From Enoplolaimus lenunculus (taxonomy: Eukaryota; Nematoda; Enoplea; Enoplida; Thoracostomopsidae): DNA of 64,000 nucleotides. The translations under genes were made by a program, and so were the position numbers. Within the stretch, counting starts at the first letter, position 1, and the number at the start of each line of letters is the position of its first letter. The stretch covers positions 1 to 64,000 of the forward strand of contig JASANG010002320.1 of NCBI GenBank assembly GCA_030248215.1, in the 5' to 3' direction. Positions 9,345 to 19,800 of this stretch are shown one piece after another. Under the pieces are notes generated by a model. That model ran no database searches. It was not told where the DNA came from and saw only the letters and a program-made list of their open reading frames with translations.

Positions 9345-10577
9345 GTGAAGGCAGTGGAAGAAGATAGAGGTCGCAGTCTGGGGGTGCCTCAGGCACGCTC
9401 GAGGGCGACGTCTATTCAGGAATCAGAAGAAGAGGATGACGAAATCAAGGAATTGACTCGGGCATTCGAACGGGGTCTGAAGTCGAAACATAGTGAGAAG
9501 TTTCGAAAGTTGTGGAGTAAATTGGAAAGTGAAATGGGTCAGAGACCGGAGCCAATGGATACACAGGTAGCAGGTCAAGAAGGGGTACAACCGGGTCCGA
9601 GCAAAGCTCGTACGCGATCTGAAGCGCAGGCGGAAGCGTCCGGCGTGCAGGCAGAGGAGAAAAGGAAGATGGAGTTCGAACCGGTGAGCGAGGGGGAGTT
9701 CGACGTGCTAGAAGAAGCAGGGCTAACTCCGTCTCCCGAGAAGCAACAAAGGAAACCGGCGGTGACGTTACAGGCAGAGAAAGAGGAATCGCGGGTGGAG
9801 GGGTATGTGACGCCTCCACCGGCAGAGAAAGAGGGGTCAGAAGGGAAACTGACGCCAAGGAGGTCACCACGGATACAGAAGCAAGAGGAGGCGAAGGAAC
9901 AGGAGAAGTCGAAGGAACTGTTGTGGGAAGAGTTGATCAAACTGCAACCTAAAAAGGTACGATCGCAGTCACAGGCAGAGGAAAAACCGAGCACGAGCCT
10001 CGGTCAGCCACCGGCACCGGGATATATCGCGGTGCGAGGGCCGGATGGAAAGTTGAAATGGAGGTTTGATAAGGACGCGAGGAAAAGGGCAATGGCCCAG
10101 AGGGCGCGCGTTAGTCCGAAGAGACCAACGGGCGGATATGTACGACCGGCCGCAGGGTCGGTGGTAAGTAGAATCGGACCAAGGCAGGCGAATCCGGTGT
10201 ATAGTGCATCGGCTGTGCGATCACAGACAGCGCCTGGGTACCGAGGATCTGGAGCAGTAACGCAGAGGGTGGTTGGTAGTCCACCAGCTGGGTCGTCAGG
10301 GGTACGGCCACGAGTTCGGCAAGTGTCGGGCGAGCGGTACCCTGTACGAGTTGGCGGTCACGTGGGACAACCGCAAGTGGCACCTGGACGTGGCTATTAC
10401 AATCAACAAGTGGAGAACGTACGGCAGGCGATGCGAGAAAGCCGTCAAGTGGAACGACAGCGGCAGCAGCAACGGGCGTCGCGATCGGTGGCGCGCGATA
10501 ATCAGTGGGTGACGCAGGAGGAATTGGACGCCTATTATGCGGACGTCCCTCGCGAACTGCGTCGAAGTCATTTTTAA
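9345..10577 (+). CDS. Gag-like coding part, downstream section (Arg-rich)
   Basis: This is an open region of about 410 codons in the LTR element. The first half is acidic and probably coiled or disordered (many Glu, Lys, Gln; a motif PRRSPRIQKQ). The second half is strongly basic, with Arg-Gln-Gly-rich stretches. The tail contains EELDAYYADVPREL. Basic low-complexity tails are common in Gag proteins without zinc knuckles, where they bind RNA; that role is inferred. The tail faintly recalls the LDAELDAY motif of ALY/FoP mRNA-export proteins, but similarity is too short to claim homology. Confidence 0.6.
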   Translation: MKAVEEDRGRSLGVPQARSRATSIQESEEEDDEIKELTRAFERGLKSKHSEKFRKLWSKLESEMGQRPEPMDTQVAGQEGVQPGPSKARTRSEAQAEASGVQAEEKRKMEFEPVSEGEFDVLEEAGLTPSPEKQQRKPAVTLQAEKEESRVEGYVTPPPAEKEGSEGKLTPRRSPRIQKQEEAKEQEKSKELLWEELIKLQPKKVRSQSQAEEKPSTSLGQPPAPGYIAVRGPDGKLKWRFDKDARKRAMAQRARVSPKRPTGGYVRPAAGSVVSRIGPRQANPVYSASAVRSQTAPGYRGSGAVTQRVVGSPPAGSSGVRPRVRQVSGERYPVRVGGHVGQPQVAPGRGYYNQQVENVRQAMRESRQVERQRQQQRASRSVARDNQWVTQEELDAYYADVPRELRRSHF

Positions 10578-11003
10578 AGGATTGGTAACGAACTGTTGAA
10601 TGTTAAGCGGGGTGCTGGGGGTTGTACTGGTACGCCGGGTCGTTGGGATGGAATCTTGTGGAGTGACTCTATTTGGGGTTGTTATTGGGTGTTAATGTGG
10701 TAGTGGTCGTCGGGGGTAATGTTAAACGGGTGCTGGGGGCGCTGGTACGCGGTTTCGTTTTGGGATGAGTAGGCGCATTGGCAATTTGTCGTGGGTCGTT
10801 AGTGGTTTGTTATCGTTATTCGGCGGAAAAGACAAAAACTTTAAAAATAAATAAAAACAAATAAAAGAAAGAAAATGAAAATAAAAATTGTTGTTTGTTA
10901 TTGTTATTAATTGTTGTGTGGATTTACGCTTTTTAGCGACGGCAAAAAAGGCAGTAAATAGGGCCATAAAATTTTGTTCGATGCCAGGGTCGGCATCTGT
11001 GCC
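10578..11003 (+). other. 3' untranslated interior of the LTR element
   Basis: G/T-rich plus-strand DNA (10590-10820) is followed by an A-rich stretch (10830-10900). No coding frame was recognised. Confidence 0.5.
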
Positions 11004-11013
11004 GAAGGGGGGA
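11004..11013 (+). promoter_or_regulatory. Polypurine tract
   Basis: GAAGGGGGGA directly abuts the TGTAGG start of the 3' LTR. This is the normal place for the plus-strand DNA primer of an LTR element. Confidence 0.85.
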
Positions 11014-12145
11014 TGTAGGTGGCTGTGCCACACTTAAACCTATTTCAAACTAAAACTAAAATATAAAATAAAACCCTATATCAAAACCACACCTTAAGGG
11101 AGTCCCTGGCTCCACCTAGTCTCTCTTAGAACTTAAGTTAGGCTTGGGGCCCTGCGTGGCCATTTAGTACTCGTTGATTAATATTGCATTTAGTTTTGGC
11201 CTATTTTGCGACTAAGGACATAGCTAGGCTATGTCAGCACCAATATGGTGCTTTGTCATATGTGTGTCTCGGGATTATTGTTGTTGTTGTTGAAGGTACC
11301 GGATGTGTGGCTCTGGACCTCAACCGCATCGCGGACACCCAATTGTGGGTGTCGGCAAAAATGCAAATGAGGTCGAGATGCCGAAATGGGTAGCCAGGAC
11401 CGGAATCAGTCTTGGTTTTAGAGCTAGTCCGATCGGTTGTTCAATTTTCTGCGTTCAGTGTACACCTTATACTTATAGTTTTCTTGCGTTGGAGTATTTG
11501 GGTTAAAGGCGGAAGTTCTTGGTAAGTAAGGTTGAATTGAATTCGTGTAAGAATAGTCACGGTGGCATAGAATGTGAAGGAATTATGGCATTACGGCTTT
11601 AATCGGCAGTGCGCAAGGCGCGGAAATTACCCAGTATAGAATACTGGTGTTATGTGCTAAAAGGGAAACTTGGGGTATTTAAGGGAACCTGGGAAAAGTA
11701 GTCTAATAAATCTAACGGGGTTAGATTTATTATTCTACAACGGCTGGGCCAAATCTAACGGGGTTAGATTGGTCGGAAATTTGGTGTAACTCTAACGGGG
11801 TTAGAGTACACGGTTTTACGGGGTGTAATTCTAACGGGGTTAGGATTGCACGGATTCTGGAAAACAGCAAAAGTATTGGGTACGGTAAAGCCAGTGGCTG
11901 GATTAAACCAGATTCAGGCGTCGGCTTTAAGGATTCCGGCTCGGGTTGCCAGTTAAATTGCATAACCTGTAATTTGCTGGTGTTAATATTAAATATCTGG
12001 TGTCATACGGGTTTCGGGTTGGGATTTATAATAAACATTTACCGGCCGCGTTTTACTAAATCAGAGCGATAAGCATACATCGAGATAAAGAACATAACAG
12101 GCGATACAGGATACCGGCTTAAGTCCAAATCACGAACTTCTCACA
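11014..12145 (+). repeat. 3' LTR
   Basis: This 1132-bp direct repeat of 5483-6690 has the same TG..CA ends, hairpin array (11698-11851) and AATAAA. Identity to the 5' LTR is very high except for one block absent here and one short diverged stretch near 11430-11500. Confidence 0.92.
11698..11851 (+). other. Four-hairpin RNA array (3' LTR copy)
   Basis: This is the same array as at 6243-6396, shifted by 5455 bp, with all four CTAACGGGGTTAG heads preserved. Confidence 0.8.
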
Positions 12146-13062
12146 GTCCCCACTGTCCCAAATGTTCCCACTGAACCGCTGCCACTACTGTTTCCAGTGT
12201 CCCGCTGTCCGAACTGTCGTCACTGCCCCGACTGTTCCCACTGTCCCAACTATTTAGATATCCCAACTGTCCCCCTGTCCAACTGTCCACACAGTCCCAA
12301 CTGTCCCGCAGTCCCAACTGTCCCAACACTGTCCCAACTGTTCCCACCCCACTGTACGAACTGTTCCAACTGTCCAGCTGTCCCAACTGTCCCAGCTGTC
12401 CCCACGAACTGTACCAACTGTCCCGCTGTCCCAACCATCACAGCTGTCGCCACTGTCCCGATGTCCTAACTGTCCCAGCTGTCCCCACTGTCACAAATGT
12501 TCCCGCTGAACCGCTGCCACTACTGTTTCCAGTGTTCCGCTGGTCCGTACTGTCCCGCTATTCCAACTGTCCCGCTGTCCCAACAGTCCAAAATGTTCCA
12601 AATGTCCCGCTGTCCTAGCTGTTCCAACTGTCCCCACTGTCCCGCAGTCCCAACTGTTTAAACCGTCCCAACTGTCTCGCAGTCCCAACTGTCCCAACAC
12701 TGTCCCAACTTTCACAGCTGTCCCCACTATCCCGCTGTTTTAACTGTCCCAGCTGCCCCACTGCTCATAACTGCTCCAACTGTCCCCAGTGTTCCGCTGG
12801 TCCCAACTGTCCCACTGTCCCAACTGTTCCAGCTGTCCACACTGTCCCAACAATCCCGCTGTCCCAACTGTCCCAACTGTCACCACTGAACCGCTGCAAC
12901 AACTGTCCCTAGTGTTCCGCTGGTACCAACTGTCCCGCTATCCCAACTGTCCCGCTGTCCTGGCTGTTCCAACTGTCCCCACTGTCCCGCTGTCCTAACG
13001 GTCTCACAGTCCCAACTGTCCGAACACTGGTCCAACTGTTCCAACTGTCCCATTGTCCCAAT
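12146..13062. repeat. 9-bp-unit minisatellite, right part
   Basis: This is the continuation of the CCAACTGTC minisatellite after the LTR element. A longer motif with CCACTGAACCGCTGCC recurs near 12170, 12505 and, diverged, 12888, showing higher-order units of about 335-385 bp. All six frames are largely open because of the unit, so long frames here are not genes. Confidence 0.9.
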
Positions 13063-13800
13063 TTTATTTATTGTGTATACTCCTGGTACATTGCTGTCCC
13101 GAAACAATGGGACAGCATATAGAGTAAAATTGGCCCTATTTTTGGCAAAACTTCCTTGTTCTGGTTCCCTACCGCGTGAAGAGTGGACGGACCACACCTT
13201 CCCCGGCAGCAGCGCCACTGCTTCCAAGTTCGTCTTACTTTTTTCTGCCATATTCAAAAATAACCTTAATTTTAGGTTTGTTTTGCACCTTTGCAGACAA
13301 AATTTATAATACCAGATAAACTGAAATTGACGATATGGATCCACCTTCGTATTAATAGTCGATCATAGAACCACTTCAGCTCTTGTACACTTCCCCCTCG
13401 ACATGGTTGAAAATATATCTAAGGCTCTTGATTTCAGCGATCATTTGGCGGCATACTTGACACAGTTTTTGGAACAATCAAAGGAATTGGTTCAGGCGTA
13501 CATCAGGCACGTAAAGCAAAGGTAGATAAAATTTCGAACAATCACTACTTTAATGCTTATAATTGTTTGTCAAATTTGACAACAAGCGGCATCTGAAGGA
13601 TGTTGCTATAGGTTGAAAGTCTGTTTTTGAAATTTTGTTGTTCCGTTTGCTCACCATTTGTCTTTAAATACCAACTCCGTCTTTATCTGTGTGGGTGTGG
13701 TACTCAGAAATTTGGAATGCTGAAGGTCGGCACCTTAGCAACAAAAATGTTGACTCCAAGACAAGAAATAGGCAGATCGTTGGCAATTGTTATATAAAGT
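13063..13800. other. Unassigned DNA; possible minus-strand first exon
   Basis: Mostly AT-rich and without a supported gene. On the minus strand a short frame from an ATG at 13258 (MAEKSKTNLEAVALLPGK) is followed by a possible donor AAG/GTGTGG, which could be a first exon. No continuation was found, so it is not called. Confidence 0.2.
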
Positions 13801-14012
13801 GGCCCATGTATAGAACAGGGCAGGAACGGTAGTATAAGCATATTCCTAATCCTAAGCCTAAGCGTACGGATGAGCCTATTCCTAAGCCTAACCCTAACCC
13901 TAAGCCTAAGCCTAAGACTAAACCTAAGCAAAAAATTAGTTTAACGCTTAAACTGACTCTCTTATAGCCCCCCCCCCGGAAAACGATCCGGCCCTGTTCT
14001 ATACATGGGTCT
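13801..14012 (+). mobile_element. TTAGGC-bearing MITE, copy 1
   Basis: Terminal inverted repeats are GGCCCATGTATAGAACAGGG at the left and its near-perfect complement ending TACATGGGTC at the right. Target duplication is TATAAAG(T/C), 7 of 8 bases matching. Inside are two blocks of GCCTAA-type hexamers separated by a conserved spacer, and no coding frame. Confidence 0.85.
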
Positions 14013-14029
14013 ATAAAGCAATGCCTGTA

Positions 14030-15918
14030 TAAGTGACAAAAAATAGTTTGGATTTGGGACGACAGCGACTCCGTGACCGTCCTTTCGGCAGACCCCAGAT
14101 CTTTGTTTGAGGCTGCAAAAACACTTGATTTTAGTTACACACTAAAAGCATTTACCTTCGGTGTAGTCATCCCGGACCCGTATCCAGAGGGGTGGCGAAT
14201 GACTCAGACCACCCTCTAGAAAGTTTTAGCCCCCACTAGAAAGTTTTCAATCTGGCTTTTATTATGATCGAAAACCCTTGTGTACCCCTTTTGAAAACCT
14301 TTTAGCTCCCCCTAGTATGGTGAGCACCAAAATCCTTGCGACGTCCATTATATGATATATGCGTGTTTATAGGCGGATCGACTAGGGATGTCTCTTGGTG
14401 AATTGCGACAATACGAACAACAGCAGCGGTCACAACGGAAACAAAAAATGAAAACACAACGACAACGAACGAAACTGCGCCGGTTTAGAGCGTGAAAATG
14501 TGAAGATTTTAAATGCGTGAAAATATGAAAAATAATTGAAAGATGAAACATAAACAGAAAATGAAAAAATATCACATCTTGGGCGGGGTCGTTTCGAACC
14601 ACCAGTCAGCGTATGCCCAAAAATGGCTGCATTTTGAAACATTATACCTATTTAAGCTTCTCGTTCCTTCTCTAATCATTCCACGCCAAACATTTTTAAA
14701 AAACTCGAGTTTCAAGGTCCCTAGGTCCCCCTATTAACTAAAAAAATTTTCGTCAAAAAGTAAGACAATTAATACGCTATTCGACGCCGTTTACAGCGTT
14801 GCGGCAAATGGTGGTACACTTGTTGCAACGAGAGGTCTTGCTAAAAAGTTATGGTCCAATAACTGATTTGGCTACGTCCCAAATCGTTGGCAGCGTTCCA
14901 AGTCAGTTACTTGACAATAACTGTTTAATTCACACGTATGATTGTGAAACATTTAACACATTCGTCTCAGCTCCGCAAACTGTGTCGACTGGTATATATA
15001 ATCGGTTTACCTTTTCCCACAATTTTGTGCTTTCGAGAGAGACCTGGATACCTTACAAATTGAGATTTTCAAAAGTTTACAGTTACGAGCTGAATGATCA
15101 AGGAAGGTCATGAGAAGCTCAGATATTCAACAAATGGACTACATTTTTTGACAAAGTCGGGTAGGGGGATAACTGAAAAAACCTTTGGGCGATCGATCGG
15201 TTAGGGTACGAAAATTAGGCGTCAGGCGTACACTTTTAACGTATATAATATACAAGTTTCGGCCAATGTTGAAAATGGTAAAATTTGATAATATAATTTT
15301 GTTGAAAACGTATCCGTACGGAAAAACCAGCTACAAACAAACTTCCTGCATTGTTGAGTTGCAGCAAAATATTGAACAAAATTAATGTTGCTTTCAAATT
15401 GCTTTGAGTCTTCAGTGAGGCACTTTAGTATAATCAACCAGGAATCATTTTTCGACAGCGCGTTGGTAAGCTCGGTGTCGGAGTTCTTAGGGCGTTTTTT
15501 CACAAGTATATATATAATTGAATTGTGAAAATTAAAAAAGAACCAATGTCAATTTTTGAACCGTAAACTGTAGATGACGCATATTCCTAAGCTTGAGCCT
15601 AAGGGTCCAAATAGTGTAAACCTAAGCCTATATGCGTCCTATTAACCCAATGGCGGATTCTGAAGTTTTTAATGAGGCCGCCACATCATGTAAAACATAT
15701 ACAAAACCTCAAGCTTGACAGCGAAGCTAGTTGAAAGCCAAGTGGACTTTTTCTAAATATTTTAATACAAATTTTCGATCTTTATTTATGTTACGGAATA
15801 ATGACAGACCTCTCGGAAACTTCTCGATTTAAATTACCTTTATTGCCTTTTCTAAACGAAACTTTAATCAACGATTTAAAAATCAATATTTTGTCATATG
15901 GACCAACTATAAAGCGAT
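14030..15918. other. Unassigned DNA with diverged dispersed repeat
   Basis: The part 14590-15000 is alignable by eye with 44360-44770: GCGT-TGCCC-AAATGG-TGCATTT, then a GGTCCCTAGGTCCCCC-like stretch, then TTCGACGC, then AACATTTAACA. This marks an old dispersed repeat family also related to the array at 880-1800. A short TTAGGC-type patch lies at about 15575-15625. No gene is supported. Confidence 0.45.
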
Positions 15919-16095
15919 GGCCAATGTACAGAACAGGGCATTTCAGTACTATAAGCATATTCCTAAGCCTAAGCCTAAACGAAAGAATGAGCATATACTT
16001 CAGTGTATGCCTAAGCAAAAATTTAGTGTAAAACTTAAGTTTACTATATTGCAGTCCCGCAGAAAAACGTTCCACCCCTGATCTTTACATGGGCC
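15919..16095 (+). mobile_element. TTAGGC-bearing MITE, copy 2
   Basis: It begins GGCCAATGTACAGAACAGGG and ends TTTACATGGGCC. It has internal CCTAAG repeats and the conserved tail (AAAAATTTAGT, then a TCCCGCAGAAAAACG stretch). The 8-bp flanks match only partly, suggesting an old insertion. Confidence 0.75.
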
Positions 16096-16866
16096 AAACA
16101 AATTGTACAGCGCACATATATCCAACTTTGCCGTTTGCAATCTCATATGAATTTCGTTTACAGTACAACCCCCCGGAACAAAAGCTGCATGGTTCAGCCT
16201 AGTCGCTAGTCTGGCGGGTGCTGGAGCAGGAGTTAAAAAAGTTTGGCATAATCGAACTTTTACTGTGTTTGTTCTGGGCGACCCGTTACGTCCATCATAT
16301 TCTACAATGTCGTGCGCGTCGCACATACAACGTCCTGTAGTATAATTAGCGACGCTAATTTAAACATTGTGGTTCATGAACGATATAGCTGATACGTTTG
16401 ATACAGTTATTGTTGCGAGATATCCCATATATAGGTAGTCTTGTTATAACTATTATGGTCGGCGCCTATATTTAAATTTCCTGCCAAACGTTAAATTTCA
16501 TTTACAAAATTAAATTTTTCCCGCCAAAGTTTGAATTCGCCTCTTATCTTCAATTTCCAGCGTCCGCATACCTTTTTATAATTTTGGAACCGTCCGCTAC
16601 ACAGTCGTCGAATACACTGAAATGTCCGCCCGCTTCTTTGCAAAGTAATTCGATTAGAATCTGTTTTTCTAAACACTGTGGGCATTTATACTGCCCATTT
16701 ACAACGATATGGACGTTGCATGTGCAAAGCGCACGAATTTATAAATTATGTGTGGTCTGAGTGATTATTTAAAAAGGTACAATCATACACCTTTATGTAA
16801 CAACAATTCCTTCAATAAACTTTAAATTTGTAACAAAATTTTAACAGATTTAAAATCAATTCAACG
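16096..16866. other. Unassigned DNA downstream of the sugar transporter
   Basis: No supported gene. A 108-codon minus-strand frame (16000-16326) runs into the MITE and has no recognised domain. No AATAAA was found close downstream of the transporter stop on the minus strand. Confidence 0.25.
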
Positions 16867-19800
16867 TCACTTCTCTTCGCCCTCTTCCAACACAGTAGAC
16901 GTATCCGATTCATCACTGCGATCCTCAGCTACCCTGACAGCCTTACGCGTTGGCCTTACCCGCTTGCCCCCTTTCTCGTATTCCGGAACGGTCAGATGGT
17001 CTCCACCTATTTCTGTTCCGCCGAGCCCACCATAATTTCGATAACTGCCATTCGCGCCACTTCCCGGAATAGAATTTGGATACTTGCCGTGACTATTTTT
17101 TGCAGACCATCCCGACAACAGAGATTCGGTTTCGTCTTGCCTTGTAGCGGTCGAGAACGTATTTGCGAACGTTTCAGTGACCCGTCGTGAAAATGTAGTT
17201 TTTCGCCGGCGAAATTCGGCGACAATTTGTTCGATTGTTTTTTGTTTTGTTTCAGGTAACAGCAAAGCGATCGCAGCGACTGATGCAGCGAGAATGACAA
17301 TAAACGGCAAGAATGCAAACGAGCGACCGACAGCGGTTTGGAATGGAAGAAACAGTGTGGCGATGGCGAACGCCAAGAACCAAGCGACGAACGTGCTTAT
17401 CGAAACTGCGGTTGAACGATTTTCCTGTCAATTTAAAGAACCATTCGGTATTCTTAAACGTGTTTTGCATTTCAAACAGCATCTGTCAATCAACTCTCTT
17501 TTTTATAAAACAGAAGCTCAGAAATGAATTTTAGTAAATGCAGCGAAACCTTCGCACGTGTTACTGTTTGCGTTTGTCGAAACGTTGCTTTAGCTATTAA
17601 AAATTGCAAAGATAGCAAGTTGAGGCCATGTATAGAACAGGGCCGGAACAGTAATATAAGGATATTCCTAATTTTAAACCTAAACCTAAGCCTAAGCCTA
17701 AGCATAAGGATGAGCATATTCCTAAGCCAAAACCTAAGCCTAAGCCTAAGCAAAACAATAAGTCAAAAGCTTAAACTGCCTCTATTACAGCCCCGCCGGA
17801 AAACGATACGGCCCTGTTCTATATATGGACCCGAGTTGAGAACTCTACAATAACTTACAATAGTGAACAATTCACTGGATATCATCCACGGCACCGGGGA
17901 TCCAGCACCGTAAATGCACATAAACGCAACCAAATCAACAATTGAAATTATTCCGACGGATCTTGAGAATTCAGGACGGTAGTCGGATACCAAATTGGCG
18001 GCAAAAAATACTATCAAGCAAGTCAAACATCCGGTTAATTGAAGTAAACTCAGGACACGTCTGCCTAATCGTTCGATTAGATAGATGGAAGAGAGCGAAA
18101 ATAGGAAATAGCCTGCGCCAATTCCGGTAGTGCTGAATCTAAAATAGAATTAACTGGATTTTTTGGATAATAAACAGGGTGTAAAAACGGATAGTAAGAA
18201 TAACGGAAACGGAAAACGCATATTCAAGTGTAAAACTTTCAAAGATGTTTTAATTTTTCTGCCAACACATTTGGGCATGCAATGTGATTCACTTAGTTTT
18301 ATTAAAAAATTTTAAAGAAAGTAGGTATAGCGGATTAACCAAGAAATTTTAAGATTTGGACCAATTTCGTAATTATTATTTCACATAGAACAATTGCAAC
18401 ATATCCGTAATGAAAAACTGTAGGGTATACACGAGATTTATAACTAATTTTAAGCATAGAAGTAGTGTAACGCCCACAAAAGCTGGTTCTGCAGCTAAGG
18501 CAGCTAGTTCGGTCGTACATGCTGGTGATTTGCATAATGTCAGCACTATAAGATATTTGCCAGTTAGTCCAGTACTTCTTAGTCACGAGAGTAGCTAGGC
18601 AGGTGTTCTTGGTATTGCTTGTTTATTGTGTTATATTTTTTGTATTGTTGTTTCTTGTTTTAGGTTTTTTTGTGACATCTTAAATAAATATAAAATTGTC
18701 ATGGTGGTTGGCTCACTTTTGTTATTTATCATATTGATTACCAACAGTAAGTAGTGTCGAAGTTCCAGCAGTTCTATATCGGAAACGGATAGCGATTTTT
18801 ACCGGAAACGGATATCTGGTTTACACACTGGTGATAAATTTAGCCGGTTTAAAGTAGAAAAATTGGACGACTGTTTATCGCAAACCATTTTCTGCTTGAT
18901 TCTGTTGTATTTCACACCATTTATACACGACTGGAATTGAGCGTATGTTTGCATAATTCCGCTTTCATCATGGTTACAGATTTCAAATAGACTGTATACA
19001 CCTTTTCGGGTACAGTTAAATTATAAAAAAACTAGAATGTTTTCTCGTGTTGTTTTTGAAAAGTATTTTGAATTTCCAAAAACAGTTGAACTTTACGTTT
19101 AAGATGTTTGTCTAAAACTAAACAAGACTCTTGTTAAACTTTAGGCTATGGATTAAGCTTTTAGGCTGAAGGCTCAAACTAGTAATAGCGGGAGAGTTTT
19201 CAAGAACTCAAAATATTAAATTCACAAAATCGTTTTGTTATGAGTGACACATAGCATACTGTACCTCGCGCTATCAATATCGAGACCCACACTTTGAAAT
19301 ATTTCTGTCGAAAATCCAAAAAACACTGCAATCGCAGTAAATTGTTGTGCGATCATTACCTGAAAATTGAGACAAAAACTTTAGTTAAATTTCTCATTCC
19401 CTTCAAGACAAGTCTAAGTGGTCCGCTTTGGCTTGTAAGAGTGAAAATTTAAACAATAGCACAACAGATTGACTGTTAACGGCAACAGAAGTGTAATTGT
19501 AAACATTAAAGTTTATTTTAAAAGTAGGACCACCTTTTTAGAGCTGTGAGTCCTCGCTGCAAAAACTTGCACACGTGAATAGTGTTTAAAAATATCAAAC
19601 AATACCAAAACAGATATTAGCAACGGTGTTCGAATTTCAGGGGTTCGTAACAGCCGTTGAACTGAATTATGGTGCCCGTCTGTGCGGAAATGGTACACTT
19701 GAGCAAGACGGGACTCGTGTCTGAGCTCCCTGAAAAGTACTAAGAAAAATAAGGTATAAGTTAGAGCCATCAAATTGTCTTAGTACATCATCCCGAGCAA

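Larger units (their letters stand above)
5483..12145 (+). mobile_element. LTR retrotransposon, non-autonomous, gag-like coding only
   Basis: The element has direct terminal repeats (5483-6690 and 11014-12145) starting TGTAGG and ending TCACA, a tRNA primer site right after the 5' LTR, a polypurine tract right before the 3' LTR, and GTCCC flanks. The 4.3-kb interior holds a 142-bp tandem array and a gag-like coding region (8565-10577). No protease, reverse transcriptase, RNase H, integrase or envelope signature was seen, so it would depend on a related element for these functions. The LTRs are nearly identical over most of their length, which suggests a young insertion. Its ends look whole. 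Superfamily (Gypsy, BEL or other) cannot be assigned without pol. Confidence 0.9.

Noticed and set aside
9445-9994. Two minus-strand frames of about 140 codons
   Set aside because: They are antisense shadows of the gag-like coding region and show no domain.
16000-16326. 108-codon minus-strand frame downstream of the transporter
   Set aside because: Its last third runs through a MITE, and the rest shows no domain or splice evidence.
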